This document shows positions 9,194 through 18,611 of a stretch of DNA of 64,000 nucleotides, in pieces. A model generated the notes under the pieces. It was not told the DNA's origin. It searched no databases and saw only the letters and a program-made list of their open reading frames with translations. The DNA comes from Mycolicibacillus trivialis (GTDB lineage Bacteria > Actinomycetota > Actinomycetes > Mycobacteriales > Mycobacteriaceae), in NCBI RefSeq assembly GCF_002102395.1, contig NZ_LQPZ01000044.1, forward strand, positions 62,001-126,000, read 5' to 3'. Every line of letters begins with the position of its first letter. Position 1 is the stretch's first letter. The position numbers were made by a program, and so were the translations under genes.

Positions 9194-9832
9194 TCACACC
9201 CGCGAGGACAGGAGTGAAGTCAGCGGCCGGAACGGCTGCAACCACGCCCCCTGCTCTGGTAGCGAATCGAGGCTGATCCGCGGCAGCGGCTCCCGGAACA
9301 CACCTGCGATGTCCTCCAGGTCTACAAACTCCAAGGTATCCGAGGCTAGCGCCCAACTGGCATGTTCGCGAAATCCCAGCACCTGGACCGGGACGCCGGT
9401 CGCGGCGATCTCCTCCAGCGGTTCCCGGAAGGCCTGGCCGTCGGCGGAGGCGACCACGAGCGCGGCCAGTCCCTGCCCGTTGCGCAGCGCGACGTGCTCG
9501 AGCATGTCGGTGTCGACGTCGCTGTCCTCGTCGAGTTTGGGTTTGGCGAACACCGCGAACCCGACATTGCGCAGCGCCTCCACCCAGGGCCGCACCACGT
9601 CGGCGGTGCCCGGGGCGATGTTGGTGAACACCGTCGCCTCGGGTTCGACGACGTCCCCGGGCCGCTGCGCGGCGACGTCCCCGGTGCGGGCCAGCAGCCA
9701 GCGGCCCAGCGCATCGAAGCGCGGCCGCTCCGCCCCGGTGGGCCGGCGGCCCAGGATGGAGCCCAGGCCCATGTCGAGGTTGGGCGCATCCCAGACCAGC
9801 AGCACCCGCTGCGGCTCGTGTTCGTCGCTCAC
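9194..9832 (-). CDS. NYN-domain protein (Rv0207c-like)
   Basis: A 212-residue cytoplasmic protein with the NYN/PIN-like fold: an N-terminal strand and acidic residue (VLLVWDAPNLDMGLGSIL), a central KPKLDEDSDVDTDMLEHV segment, and ALVVASADGQAFREPLEE containing the third acidic site. This arrangement (D..N.D, then paired Asp, then S-x-D) is that of metal-dependent RNase-like NYN proteins. The GTG start at 9832 overlaps the trmB stop by 4 bp (GTGA), so the two are translationally coupled; longer upstream readings of this frame run through trmB and are rejected. Rv0207c holds the same place in M. tuberculosis. RNA cleavage is an inference from the fold. Confidence 0.87.
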   Translation of the reverse strand: MSDEHEPQRVLLVWDAPNLDMGLGSILGRRPTGAERPRFDALGRWLLARTGDVAAQRPGDVVEPEATVFTNIAPGTADVVRPWVEALRNVGFAVFAKPKLDEDSDVDTDMLEHVALRNGQGLAALVVASADGQAFREPLEEIAATGVPVQVLGFREHASWALASDTLEFVDLEDIAGVFREPLPRISLDSLPEQGAWLQPFRPLTSLLSSRV

Positions 9833-10602
9833 GCCGGTCGCCTCTCCCAGATCAGCTCGGTGATCGCCCGGCCCGCCTCGCGGGCCTTGCTCTCGTATTT
9901 GGTGACCGGCCGGGCCACCGAGATCGGCAGGGCGGCGTCCGGCGCGACCCGGCGCAGCCGCGGCTCGGCGTCGCCGATCTCGGCGATTTGCGCGGCGTAG
10001 TCGGCGTGGTCGGTCGCGGCGTGCAGCACCCCGCCGGGACGCAGCCGGTCGGCGATGAGCGCGACGGTGGCCGGCTGCAGCAGCCGGCGCTTGTGGTGAC
10101 GCGCCTTGGGCCACGGATCGGGGAAGAACACCCGTGCGCCGGTCAGGCAGCCCGGGGTGAGCAGATCGTGCAGCACGTCGACGGCGTCGCCGCGGATCAG
10201 CCGGATGTTGGTGACGCCCGCCCGGTCGATGCCGCTGAGCAGCTGCGCCAGCCCGCGCCGGTAGACCTCCACCGCCAGGACGTCGAGCTCCGGTTCGGCC
10301 TGCGCCATCGCCAGGGTGGCGCTGCCGGTGCCGCAGCCGATGTCGAGCACCAGCGGGGCGGGCCGCCCGAACCAGGCCGCGGTGTCCAGCGGCGCCGGCG
10401 GCCCGGTGTCGTCGGGGGAGCGCACCTCGGTGCCCAGTTCGGGCCAGCGCCGCTCCCAGAGCCGGCGCTGGGCGTCGGAGAGCGCCGAGCGTCGCGACCG
10501 GAAGCTGGTGGTGCGCGGAAACATGCCGCCGCCGCGCTGCGGGGCCGCGGACTGCGGCGGGGCCGCCTCGTCTTGCGCATGCACCCGTCCATGGTGGCCC
10601 AT
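9829..10602 (-). CDS. trmB: tRNA (guanine-N7-)-methyltransferase
   Basis: A 257-residue SAM-dependent enzyme that makes m7G46 in tRNA. The SAM-binding motif LVLDIGCGTGSATLAMA lies at about residues 95-111, followed by DVLAVEVYRRGLAQLL (acidic loop that holds the ribose) and the signature RVFFPDPWPKARHHKRRLL near residue 168, which carries the TrmB tRNA-binding and catalytic residues. The C-terminal VTKYESKA motif is also typical. I chose the ATG at 10602 because the encoded MGHHGRVHAQ start resembles the Rv0208c N-terminus; an in-frame GTG at 10584 is possible. Coupled to the NYN gene downstream by a 4-bp overlap. Confidence 0.94.
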   Translation of the reverse strand: MGHHGRVHAQDEAAPPQSAAPQRGGGMFPRTTSFRSRRSALSDAQRRLWERRWPELGTEVRSPDDTGPPAPLDTAAWFGRPAPLVLDIGCGTGSATLAMAQAEPELDVLAVEVYRRGLAQLLSGIDRAGVTNIRLIRGDAVDVLHDLLTPGCLTGARVFFPDPWPKARHHKRRLLQPATVALIADRLRPGGVLHAATDHADYAAQIAEIGDAEPRLRRVAPDAALPISVARPVTKYESKAREAGRAITELIWERRPA

Positions 10603-10714
10603 GGCCGCGGTCCCGCTCAGCCCGGAGGCCCGGATTGATACCCAACAGTTGCCTGGGTGACTCGCGATCGGTCCGCTGGGCGCCCACGATGGCGGGGCGA
10701 GGGAGGGGGAGCGG

Positions 10715-11284
10715 ATGTCGGCCGAGGGTGCCGCCGGGCTCCGGATCCGCGCGCGACTGCGGGTGGGGCAGCTGGCCCGGCACCGGTGCGAGGTGTTGTG
10801 CACCGAGTTGCAGCGGGAGGCCGCGGCGCTGTCGCGGCGCGACCTGGCCGGGTTCCCGGCGCGGGTGCGCCGGCGTGCGGCCGGCACCGTCGCGGAGATC
10901 GACGGCGACATCACCGCGGCGCTGGCCGGGCTGGCCGCCCTCGCGGCCGGGCCCGCGAGCGCGGTGGGGGCACCGTGCCCGCGGCCGGTGCTGCCGGATC
11001 CCCCCGCGGCCCGGCCGCTGGAGCAGCGGCTGACCGGGCTGGTGGGGGTCGGTTTCGGCACCGGAGTGGGGGCGTCGCTGACCCGGCTGCTCGGCGAGGC
11101 CGCCGCCGGCCCGGCCGTGCTGGTGGCCGGGGCGGCGGGCGGGTTGGCGGTCGCGGTGTGGATGGTGGGGGCGCGGGGGCTGCTGCAGCGGCGCGCCCTG
11201 CTGGAGCGCTGGGTCGGGGCGGTCGCGGCGGTGTTGCGGACGACCGCCGCCCAGCGGGTGGCGATCCGGCTGCCGGCCGGCTGA
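10715..11284 (+). CDS. Small membrane protein in the Rv0209/Rv0210 position
   Basis: A 189-residue protein, Arg-rich N-terminal helical half ([35 protein letters not shown]) then two apolar segments (about 109-127 [18 protein letters not shown] and 132-152 [19 protein letters not shown]) and a short amphipathic tail. The start ATG has a purine-rich GGGAGGGGGAG Shine-Dalgarno. It occupies the place of the two larger genes Rv0209 and Rv0210 between trmB and pckA; only the C-terminal membrane-anchoring part looks comparable, so it could be a shortened relative. No catalytic motif is visible. Function unknown. Confidence 0.7.
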   Translation: MSAEGAAGLRIRARLRVGQLARHRCEVLCTELQREAAALSRRDLAGFPARVRRRAAGTVAEIDGDITAALAGLAALAAGPASAVGAPCPRPVLPDPPAARPLEQRLTGLVGVGFGTGVGASLTRLLGEAAAGPAVLVAGAAGGLAVAVWMVGARGLLQRRALLERWVGAVAAVLRTTAAQRVAIRLPAG

Positions 11285-11368
11285 ACAGTGCTGGTGGCGC
11301 CGTCCGCCGAGCGTGTGCGCCCGCCGCACCCCGGCGGCGCCGGTCACGATAACCTCTATTAAAGGGTT

Positions 11369-11374
11369 TATAAG
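11369..11374 (+). promoter_or_regulatory. Candidate pckA -10 element
   Basis: TATAAG in an AT-rich island (CTATTAAAGGGTTTATAAGG) that stands out against the GC-rich surroundings. It would start transcription near 11381, leaving a leader of about 22 nt with the AGGAGA Shine-Dalgarno. No matching -35 hexamer is clear. Inferred only from sequence. Confidence 0.45.
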
Positions 11375-11402
11375 GACCGCGCAACCGACACAGGAGAGTT
11401 CC

Positions 11403-13238
11403 ATGACCTCAGCGACCGTCCCCGGGTTGCAGAACGCGCCGACCACCCACCAGGGGCTGCTCGAGTGGGTGCGGGAGATCGCCGAGCTCACCCAGCCGGA
11501 CCGGGTGGCCTTCGCGGACGGGTCCGACGAGGAGTGGCGCCGGCTTTGTGACCAGCTGGTCGAGGCGGGCACCTTCCGCCGGCTCAACGACGAGCTCAAA
11601 CCCAACTCCTACCTGGCGCTGTCCGACCCGGCGGACGTGGCGCGGGTGGAGTCGCGCACCTTCATCTGCTCCGAGCGGGAGATCGACGCCGGGCCCACCA
11701 ACAACTGGATGGACCCCGCTGAGATGCGGTCGACGATGACCGAGCTCTACCGCGGCTGCATGCGCGGACGCACGATGTGGGTGGTGCCGTTCTGTATGGG
11801 GCCGCTCGGCGCCGACGACCCCAAGCTGGGGGTGGAGATCACCGACTCCGAGTACGTCGTCGTCTCGATGAAGATCATGACCAGGATGGGCAAGGCCGCC
11901 CTGGACAAGCTCGGCGACGACGGTTTCTTCGTCAAGGCGCTGCACTCGGTGGGCGCCCCGCTGGAGCCCGGCCAGACCGACGTGCCGTGGCCCTGCAACG
12001 ACACCAAGTACATCACCCACTTCCCGGAGACCCGGGAGATCTGGAGCTACGGCTCCGGCTACGGCGGCAACGCCCTGCTGGGCAAGAAGTGCTACTCGCT
12101 GCGCATCGCCTCGGCGATGGCCCACGACGAGGGCTGGCTGGCCGAGCACATGCTGATCCTCAAACTGATCTCCCCGGAGGACAAGGCCTACTACATCGCG
12201 GCAGCGTTCCCGTCGGCGTGCGGCAAGACCAACCTGGCGATGATCCAGCCCACCATCCCGGGCTGGCGCGCCGAGACCCTCGGTGACGACATCGCCTGGA
12301 TGCGGTTCGGCAAGGACGGCCGGCTGTACGCGGTCAACCCCGAGTTCGGCTTCTTCGGGGTGGCGCCGGGCACCAACTGGTCGTCGAACCCCAACGCGAT
12401 GCACACCATCGAGGGCGGCAACACCATCTTCACCAACGTCGCGCTCACCGACGACAACGACGTGTGGTGGGAGGGCCTGGAGAACGAGCCGGAACACCTG
12501 ATCGACTGGCGGGGGCAGGACTGGATCCTGCGGGAGCGCGAGGCCAAGGCCGCGCACCCCAACTCCCGGTACTGCACCCCGATGTCGCAGTGCCCGATCC
12601 TCGCCCCCGAGTGGGACGACCCGCAGGGGGTGCCGATCTCGGCGATCCTGTTCGGCGGTCGGCGCAAGACCACGGTGCCGCTGGTGACCGAGGCCCGCGA
12701 TTGGCAACACGGCGTGTTCATCGGCGCCACCCTGGGCAGCGAGCAGACCGCGGCCGCCGAGGGCAAGGTCGGCACCGTGCGCCGCGACCCGATGGCCATG
12801 CTGCCGTTCATCGGCTACAACGCCGGGGACTACATGCAGCACTGGATCGACGTGGGCAAGAACGCCGATGAGTCGAAGATGCCGAAGGTGTTCTTCGTCA
12901 ACTGGTTCCGCCGCGGCGACGACGGCCGGTTCCTGTGGCCGGGCTTCGGGGAGAACTCCCGGGTGCTCAAGTGGATCATCGAGCGGGTCGAAGGTGGCGG
13001 TGAGGGCGTCAGTACCGCGATCGGCACCGTGCCCGGCGCCGACGCCCTGGACCTCGAGGGCCTCGACGTCGACCCGGCCGACGTCGACGCGGCGCTGGCC
13101 GTCCACGTCGACGAGTGGCGCGAGGAGCTGCCGCTGATCGAGGAGTGGTTCTCCTTCGTCGGTGACCGGCTGCCCTCGGGTGTCCGCGACGAGTTCGAGG
13201 CGCTCAAGCAGCGGCTCGACGCCGCCGACCGGGGCTGA
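11403..13238 (+). CDS. pckA: Phosphoenolpyruvate carboxykinase (GTP)
   Basis: A 611-residue cytoplasmic enzyme that interconverts oxaloacetate and PEP with GTP/GDP; it starts gluconeogenesis and is needed for growth of mycobacteria on fatty acids and cholesterol. The GTP-type signature is complete: [15 protein letters not shown] (P-loop with the reactive cysteine), [22 protein letters not shown] (metal and kinase-2 region), ENPE-like substrate region and [15 protein letters not shown] (guanine-binding). Length equals the usual actinobacterial enzyme (about 606-611). ATG at 11403 follows AGGAGAGTTCC. Its placement among acyl-CoA dehydrogenases agrees with a carbon source role of the region. 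Confidence 0.98.
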   Translation: MTSATVPGLQNAPTTHQGLLEWVREIAELTQPDRVAFADGSDEEWRRLCDQLVEAGTFRRLNDELKPNSYLALSDPADVARVESRTFICSEREIDAGPTNNWMDPAEMRSTMTELYRGCMRGRTMWVVPFCMGPLGADDPKLGVEITDSEYVVVSMKIMTRMGKAALDKLGDDGFFVKALHSVGAPLEPGQTDVPWPCNDTKYITHFPETREIWSYGSGYGGNALLGKKCYSLRIASAMAHDEGWLAEHMLILKLISPEDKAYYIAAAFPSACGKTNLAMIQPTIPGWRAETLGDDIAWMRFGKDGRLYAVNPEFGFFGVAPGTNWSSNPNAMHTIEGGNTIFTNVALTDDNDVWWEGLENEPEHLIDWRGQDWILREREAKAAHPNSRYCTPMSQCPILAPEWDDPQGVPISAILFGGRRKTTVPLVTEARDWQHGVFIGATLGSEQTAAAEGKVGTVRRDPMAMLPFIGYNAGDYMQHWIDVGKNADESKMPKVFFVNWFRRGDDGRFLWPGFGENSRVLKWIIERVEGGGEGVSTAIGTVPGADALDLEGLDVDPADVDAALAVHVDEWREELPLIEEWFSFVGDRLPSGVRDEFEALKQRLDAADRG

Positions 13239-13261
13239 CCGGCGCGGGCACGGCCCGCTCG

Positions 13262-14422
13262 TCACAGGCCGCCGCGGGCCACCAGTTGCGCGGCGATCAC
13301 GTTGCGCTGGATCTCGTTGGTGCCCTCGCCGACGATCATCAGCGGTGCGTCGCGGAAGTAGCGTTCCACGTCGAACTCGGTGGAGTAGCCGTAGCCACCG
13401 TGGATGCGGACGGCGTTGAGCGCCACCTGCATCGCCGTCTCCGAGGCGAACAGCTTGGCCATCCCGGCCTCGAGGTCGGCGCGCTCACCGCTGTCGTAGC
13501 GTTCGGCGGCGTGCCGGGTGAGCTGCCGGGCTGCGGTGAGCTGGGTCGCCATGTCGGCCAGGTAGTTGCCGATGCTCTGGTGCTTCCAGATCGGCTTGCC
13601 GAAGCTCTCCCGCTGCTGGGCGTAGGCCAACGCGTCCTCCAGCGCCGCGGTCGCCACCCCCAGCGCCCGGGCGGCCACCTGGATGCGGCCGGTCTCCAGC
13701 CCCTTCATCATCTGGGCGAAACCGCGCCCGGGCACCCCGCCGAGCACCGCTGCGGCCGCGACCACGCAGTCGTCGAACACCAGCTCGCAGGTCTCGACCC
13801 CCTTGTAGCCGAGTTTGGGCAGGTCCCGCGACACCGTCAGTCCCGCGGTGGGGTTCTCCACCAGCACCACCGAGATCCCGGTGTGGGCCGGCCGGGCCGC
13901 CGGGTCGGTCTTGGCCAGCAGCGCGATCAGCCCGGAGCGGCGGGCGTTGGAGATCCAGGTCTTGGCCCCGGTGATGCGCAGCGTGCCGTCGCCGCGGTCG
14001 ACAGCGGTGGTGGTCATGTTCTGCAGATCGCTGCCGCCGCCGGGCTCGGTCAGCGCCATCGTGGCGCGCAGTTCGCCGGTGGCCAGCCGCGGCAGGTAGC
14101 TCCGCTTCTGCTCGGCGGTGCCGAACAGGTCCAGCAGCCGGGTCACCACGGTGTGCCCGCCCATCGCGCCGGCCAGGCTCATCCAGCCACGCGCCAACTC
14201 CTGGGTGACCAGCGCGTAACACCACGTCGACACCGGGGTGCCGCCGTACTCCTCCGGGACCGCCAGCCCGTAGACGCCGAGGTGTTTCATCCGGTCGATC
14301 CACGTCTCCGGGTAGGTGTCGGCGTGCTCCAACTGGCGAACCGTGGGTTTCACATCCCGGTCGATGAACGACCGCACGGTGGCCACCAGCAGGGATTCCT
14401 CCGCGGTCAACTCGGTGGGCAC
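13262..14422 (-). CDS. Acyl-CoA dehydrogenase
   Basis: A 386-residue flavoenzyme for the alpha,beta-oxidation of an acyl-CoA. N-terminal helical domain to about 115, beta domain with FAD-contact motifs MALTEPGGGSDLQNMTT and KTWISNA, and the C-terminal domain with RESFGKPIWKHQSIGNYLADM. Catalytic glutamate lies in VGEGTNEIQRNVIA near the end, as in short/medium-chain enzymes. GTG at 14422 is preferred because AAGGAG lies 5 bp upstream; a longer reading to 14470 lacks a ribosome site. It occupies the region of fadE3 (Rv0215c) in M. tuberculosis, but I cannot assign that name firmly. Divergent from the hydratase gene. Confidence 0.9.
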   Translation of the reverse strand: MPTELTAEESLLVATVRSFIDRDVKPTVRQLEHADTYPETWIDRMKHLGVYGLAVPEEYGGTPVSTWCYALVTQELARGWMSLAGAMGGHTVVTRLLDLFGTAEQKRSYLPRLATGELRATMALTEPGGGSDLQNMTTTAVDRGDGTLRITGAKTWISNARRSGLIALLAKTDPAARPAHTGISVVLVENPTAGLTVSRDLPKLGYKGVETCELVFDDCVVAAAAVLGGVPGRGFAQMMKGLETGRIQVAARALGVATAALEDALAYAQQRESFGKPIWKHQSIGNYLADMATQLTAARQLTRHAAERYDSGERADLEAGMAKLFASETAMQVALNAVRIHGGYGYSTEFDVERYFRDAPLMIVGEGTNEIQRNVIAAQLVARGGL

Positions 14423-14481
14423 CGGTGCTCCTTCGGTTGTGCCAGTATCGGTACCGCCATGGTGACCCACGCGGAGGTGGC

Positions 14482-15462
14482 ATGAACGACGGCCCCTACT
14501 TCGACGACCTGTCGGTCGGGCTGGTGTTCGACCAGGCGCCGCCGATGACGCTGACCGACGGCGTGGCGGCGGTGCACCAGTCCATCCTCGGCCACCGGCT
14601 GCGGTTGGCGCTGGACGGCGAACTCGCCGCGGCGGTCACCGGTGCGCCGGCCCCGCTGGCGCATCCCGCCCTGGTCACCGACGTCGCGATCGGGCAGTCC
14701 ACGCTGGTCACCCGGCAGGTCAAGGCCAACCTGTTCTACCGCGGCCTGGTCTTCCACCGTTTCCCGGTCCTCGGCGACACGCTGCGGACCCGGACCGAGG
14801 TGGTGGGGTTACGGGCCAACTCGGTCCGGCCTGGCCGGGCGCCGACCGGCCTGGCGGCGCTGCGGATGACCACCGTCGACCAGCGGGACCGGACGGTGCT
14901 GGACTTCTACCGGTGCGCGATGCTGCCGGCCCGCGAACCGGTGACCGAACCGGCCGACGATCTGGGCCGGGTCGGCGCGGACGCTCCCGCACCCGCGGCC
15001 GATCCGACCGGGCACTGGAACGGCGAGGCGTTCCGCGCCCGGGTTCCGGGGCCGCATTTCGAGCCCGGACTGGCCGGTACGCGGCTGGTCAGCAGCGCCG
15101 ACGTCGTCAGCAGCGCGCCGGAACTCGCCCGATTGACGTTGAACATCGCTGCCGCCCACCATGACTCGCGACGGGGTGGACGACGGTTGGTCTACGGCGG
15201 GCACACCATCGGACTGGCGCTCGCGCAGGCCGGGCGACTGCTGCCGAACCTGGCGACGGTGTTGTCGTGGCAGTCCTGCGATCACACCGCGCCGGTCTAC
15301 GAGGGCGACACCCTCTACAGCGAACTGCATGTGGAAGCCGCGGAGCCGACCCGCCGGGGCGGGATCCTGCGGTTGCGTTCGGTGGTGTACGCGGTGGCCG
15401 ACGCCGCAGAGCAAGCCGACCGGCCGGTGCTGGACTGGCGGTTCTCAGTCCTGCAGTTCTGA
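14482..15462 (+). CDS. Double-hotdog MaoC-like hydratase (Rv0216-like)
   Basis: A 326-residue protein with two hotdog halves. The first (about 1-160) begins NDGPYFDDLSVGLVFDQAPPMTLTD and carries no clear active-site dyad; the second (about 190-326) contains IAAAHHDSRRGGRRLVYGGHTIGLALAQ, the diverged hydratase-2 region with the His/Asp pair and a YGGH turn. Rv0216, whose place this gene keeps, is a structurally known double-hotdog protein of this type with uncertain substrate. An (R)-3-hydroxyacyl-CoA hydratase-like function fits the neighbours, all acyl-CoA dehydrogenases. The start ATG is preceded by GGAGGTGG. Confidence 0.85.
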   Translation: MNDGPYFDDLSVGLVFDQAPPMTLTDGVAAVHQSILGHRLRLALDGELAAAVTGAPAPLAHPALVTDVAIGQSTLVTRQVKANLFYRGLVFHRFPVLGDTLRTRTEVVGLRANSVRPGRAPTGLAALRMTTVDQRDRTVLDFYRCAMLPAREPVTEPADDLGRVGADAPAPAADPTGHWNGEAFRARVPGPHFEPGLAGTRLVSSADVVSSAPELARLTLNIAAAHHDSRRGGRRLVYGGHTIGLALAQAGRLLPNLATVLSWQSCDHTAPVYEGDTLYSELHVEAAEPTRRGGILRLRSVVYAVADAAEQADRPVLDWRFSVLQF

Positions 15463-15465
15463 GCG

Positions 15466-16626
15466 TCAGCCGAACGGAAGATCGCGAAACGGGCTGTCCC
15501 GGTACGGGTCCGGCTCCTTGGGCAGGCCCAGCACCCGCTCACCGATGATGTTGCGCTGGATCTGGTCGGTGCCGCCGCCGATCGAGGTGAAATAGGCGTT
15601 GAGCGCCCGGAACGTCACGCCGTCACCGGCCGGGTTCTCCGGGCCGGCGAGCATCGACTCCGGTCCGACGATCTCGGTCTCCACCCGCGCCGTCTCGTGC
15701 AGGATCCGCGACATCGCGATCTTGCCCAGCGCGGACAGGGTGGCGGCCTCGGCCCGGTCGTCGGTCGCCTTGGCGCGTCGGGTGTTCCAGCGGTTCACGG
15801 TGGTCAGCGCCTCCACCCGGGCGATCTGCTGGCGGATGTGGGAATCGTCCAGGCAGCCCGACTGACGCGCCAGCTCGACCAGCCGGTGCTCGCCACCGGC
15901 ACGCTGGCCGCGCTGCGTGGTGCGGGCCAAATCGCCCATCAGCCGGCGCTCGTAACCCAGTGCGACCTGCAGCACCGCCCACCCCTCGCCGGGAGCGCCG
16001 ACCCGGTCGGCGTCGGCGACCCGGGCGCCGTCGATGAAGACCTCGTTGAACTCCGATTCGCCGGTGATCTGGTGGATCGGGCGAACCTGCACGCCGGGTT
16101 GGCGCATCGGCAGCATGAAGAACGTGATCCCCTGGTGTTTGGGCGCATCCACGTCGGTGCGGGCCACCAACATGCCGTAGTCGGCGGTGGTGGCGAACGA
16201 CGTCCACACCTTCTGGCCGGTGATCACCCACTCGTCACCGTCGCGTTCGGCGCGGGTGCGCAGGCCGGCCAGGTCACTGCCGGCGCCCGGCTCGCTGTAG
16301 AGCAGGCACCACTTGCTCTCGCCGCGGATCGACGACGGGATCAGCCGGCGCTTCTGTTCGTCGCTGCCGCGGTCGTGCAGGGTGCAGGCGAACAGGTTCG
16401 CCCGGTCGTGGCCGGAGCCCGGTGCGCCGACAGCCCGGAATTCCTCGGCGACCAAACGGGATTGGCCGTCGGAGAGGCCGCGGCCGTACCATTCCGGTTC
16501 CCAGCTGGGCACCGCCCAGCCGGCGTCGACCACCGCCTGGGCGTAGAGCGCTCGGTCGGCGTCGGGTGACCAGTTGGCCGCCAGCCAACTCTGCACCTCG
16601 TCGCGCAGTTCCGCATCGGTCGCCAC
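15466..16626 (-). CDS. Acyl-CoA dehydrogenase, putative heteromeric alpha-type subunit
   Basis: A 386-residue FAD-binding acyl-CoA dehydrogenase. The FAD loop is YSEPGAGSDLAGL and VWTSFA; the C-terminus has SIGGGTDQIQRNIIGERVLGLP, in which the usual terminal catalytic Glu is replaced by Gly. A Glu at residue 226 (LGYERRLMG) sits where the alternative catalytic base occurs in isovaleryl-type and sterol side-chain enzymes. It begins one base after the stop of the next acyl-CoA dehydrogenase gene, which has the complementary unusual C-terminus; such paired genes in mycobacteria often encode alpha2beta2 heterotetramers acting on sterol or branched acyl-CoAs. The pairing is inference. GTG start at 16626; no upstream ATG gives a better fit. 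Confidence 0.88.
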   Translation of the reverse strand: MATDAELRDEVQSWLAANWSPDADRALYAQAVVDAGWAVPSWEPEWYGRGLSDGQSRLVAEEFRAVGAPGSGHDRANLFACTLHDRGSDEQKRRLIPSSIRGESKWCLLYSEPGAGSDLAGLRTRAERDGDEWVITGQKVWTSFATTADYGMLVARTDVDAPKHQGITFFMLPMRQPGVQVRPIHQITGESEFNEVFIDGARVADADRVGAPGEGWAVLQVALGYERRLMGDLARTTQRGQRAGGEHRLVELARQSGCLDDSHIRQQIARVEALTTVNRWNTRRAKATDDRAEAATLSALGKIAMSRILHETARVETEIVGPESMLAGPENPAGDGVTFRALNAYFTSIGGGTDQIQRNIIGERVLGLPKEPDPYRDSPFRDLPFG

Positions 16627-16627
16627 G

Positions 16628-17725
16628 TCATGCTCCGATCTGCTGTAGGTAGCGTTCCCGGTGCCAGGCCGGCCCGCCCAGCAGTTGCGCGTCACCGCGG
16701 GCCCGGCGCAGATACAGATGGGCCGGATGTTCCCAGGTGAAACCGATTCCGCCGTGCACCTGGATCCCGGTCGCGGCGACGAAGACGAACGCCTCCGAGC
16801 AGTAGGCCTGTGCCAGCGCCAGATCGGCGATCGCGGAGGTCGAGTCCTCGGCGAAGGCGGCGGCGACCTGGCGCGCGGCCGACACCGCCGACTCGGCCTC
16901 CAGCAGCATGTCCGCGCACAGATGCTTCACGGCCTGGAAACTGCCGATCGCCCGGCCGAACTGGAACCGGTTGCGGGCGTAGTCCACCGCCATCCGCATC
17001 GCCCGGTGTGCGCCGCCGGCCTGCCCGGCGACCAGGGCGACCGCGGTGTGGTCCAGCGCCTCCGCCACGGCCGTCGCGCCGGAGCCTACGGTTCCGACCA
17101 GCCGCGCCGGGGTGTCGACGAACTGCACCCGGTACTGCTTGCGGGTGTGGTCGACCGTGGTCACCGCGGTGACGGTCAGGCCGGCGGCGCCGGCGTCGAC
17201 GGCGAAGACCGCAGGCCCGGCATCGGTGGCGGCCAGCACGTACAGCAGATCCGCGCGGCCGGCGTCGAGCACGTAGTGCTTGTAACCGGTCAGGTGCCAG
17301 GCGTCGCCGATCGCGCCGGCGGAGGTCGCGATCCGTTCCGGCGGGCGCGCCGAGCCGTCCTCGGCGAAGGCCACGCTGACCACCGCTTCGCCGGCGGCGA
17401 TGCGCGGCAGCACCACCGCCTGCTCGGTTTCGTCTCCGGTCGCGGCGAGCAGTGCGGGCGCCAGCACCGCGGTGGACAGGAAGGGGGCGACCAGAAGGGC
17501 CCGGCCCATCTCCTCGGCGACCACGGCCAGTTCGACCGGGCCGGCACCGGACCCGCCGTGCGCTTCCGGGATGGTCAGGCCGAGTAGACCCATCGCCGCC
17601 AGCTGCGACCACACCTGCGGGTCGAACCCGGCTTCGCCGGCCATCAGTTCCCGGACGGCGGCCTCGGTGCTGTGTTTGGCCATCAGGTCCGCGACTGCGC
17701 TGCGCAACTCGCTGTGCTCGGGCAT
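16628..17725 (-). CDS. Acyl-CoA dehydrogenase, putative heteromeric beta-type subunit
   Basis: A 365-residue acyl-CoA dehydrogenase relative. The N-terminal domain is recognisable (LAAMGLLGLTIPEAHGGSG; AEEMGRALLVAPF) but the FAD signature of the beta domain is worn (FAEDGSARPPER in place of TEPxxGSD). The C-terminal domain has the FGRAIGSFQAVKHLCADM helix and HGGIGFTWEHPAHLYLRR, a motif typical of the smaller partner in heteromeric mycobacterial FadE pairs; no EGT-type glutamate is present. Together with the abutting alpha-type gene it probably forms one enzyme. The ATG at 17725 overlaps nothing upstream (the LipW-like stop is 5 bp away), so all are one transcript. Confidence 0.87.
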   Translation of the reverse strand: MPEHSELRSAVADLMAKHSTEAAVRELMAGEAGFDPQVWSQLAAMGLLGLTIPEAHGGSGAGPVELAVVAEEMGRALLVAPFLSTAVLAPALLAATGDETEQAVVLPRIAAGEAVVSVAFAEDGSARPPERIATSAGAIGDAWHLTGYKHYVLDAGRADLLYVLAATDAGPAVFAVDAGAAGLTVTAVTTVDHTRKQYRVQFVDTPARLVGTVGSGATAVAEALDHTAVALVAGQAGGAHRAMRMAVDYARNRFQFGRAIGSFQAVKHLCADMLLEAESAVSAARQVAAAFAEDSTSAIADLALAQAYCSEAFVFVAATGIQVHGGIGFTWEHPAHLYLRRARGDAQLLGGPAWHRERYLQQIGA

Positions 17726-17729
17726 TCGA

Positions 17730-18611
17730 TCAGCTCCCGGTGGAAAAGGCGGCGTGCATGGCACGGCATTGGCTGGCGAAATAATTCTGCGACACCGTTT
17801 TCCACGGTGCCAGTAGGTCGAAGCCGTGGAAGGCGCCCGGGACCACCTCGAGGTGGCACGCCACCCCCGCGCTGATCAGCCGGCCGGCGTAGGCCAGGCA
17901 CTCGCCGTGGAACAGATCGTGGGTGCCCACGCCGATCCAGGCCGGCGCCAGCCCGCCCAGATCCTCGCGGCGGCCCGGCACCGCGACGGCGGGGTCGGCG
18001 TCGCCGAGATAACATGCCCAGCCGAACCGGTTGGCGGCCGGAGACCACAACCGGTAGCGGCGGTCCGGCGGCAGCGACCCGCTGCGGTCGTCGAGCATCG
18101 GATACGACAACACCTGCAACACCGGGTCGGGCAACCCCGCCTCGTCGCGGGCCCGCAACGCCAAGGCGGCCGCCAACCCGCCGCCGGCGCTGGCCCCGCC
18201 GACCGCGATCCGCGCCGCGTTCACGGTGGGCATCGACGCGAGCCGGGACAGGGCGGCGGCGCCGTCGTCGAGGGCGGCGGGGTAGGGGTGTCGGGGCGCC
18301 AACCGGTAGTCGAGGGCGGCGACGGTGGCGCCGAGCATCGCGGCGATCCGCCGGCACAGCCGGTCGTCCTGACGCGCGGTGCCCAGCACGTAGCCGCCGT
18401 GCAGCCACAGCAGCGCGGGTGTGGCGCCCGATGTGCCGGGCGGATGATGCAGCCGCAACCGCGCGCCGCTGGACAGGGTCAGCACCTCGACGCCGCGGGC
18501 CGGCGGGGCCAGCCGCGCCGCGGCGCGCAGGACACGCAGGTTCCGCGGTCCCAGCGAGGCGCGCGGGATCAGGCGGGCGAGGCCGACCAGATCGCTGTGG
18601 ACAACGTTCAC
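17730..18611 (-). CDS. lipW: HSL-family esterase/lipase (LipW-like)
   Basis: A 293-residue alpha/beta hydrolase of the hormone-sensitive lipase family. Oxyanion-hole motif LLWLHGGYVLG (about 67-77), nucleophile elbow GGASAGGGLAAAL (about 140-152), acid GVGTHDLFHGE and catalytic His in PGAFHGFD near residue 265. No signal peptide, so it is probably cytosolic. It takes the place of lipW (Rv0217c), though I assign the name from position and family. The GTG start at 18611 overlaps the preceding paralogue gene by 4 bp (GTGA), tying it to the sensor-like gene cluster upstream. Substrates are likely short-chain esters. Confidence 0.85.
   Translation of the reverse strand: MNVVHSDLVGLARLIPRASLGPRNLRVLRAAARLAPPARGVEVLTLSSGARLRLHHPPGTSGATPALLWLHGGYVLGTARQDDRLCRRIAAMLGATVAALDYRLAPRHPYPAALDDGAAALSRLASMPTVNAARIAVGGASAGGGLAAALALRARDEAGLPDPVLQVLSYPMLDDRSGSLPPDRRYRLWSPAANRFGWACYLGDADPAVAVPGRREDLGGLAPAWIGVGTHDLFHGECLAYAGRLISAGVACHLEVVPGAFHGFDLLAPWKTVSQNYFASQCRAMHAAFSTGS

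Noticed and set aside
9833..11605. Upstream part of the long minus-strand frame that contains the NYN gene
   Set aside because: The frame stays open through trmB and the next gene; only 9194-9832 carries conserved sequence, beginning at a GTG coupled to trmB.
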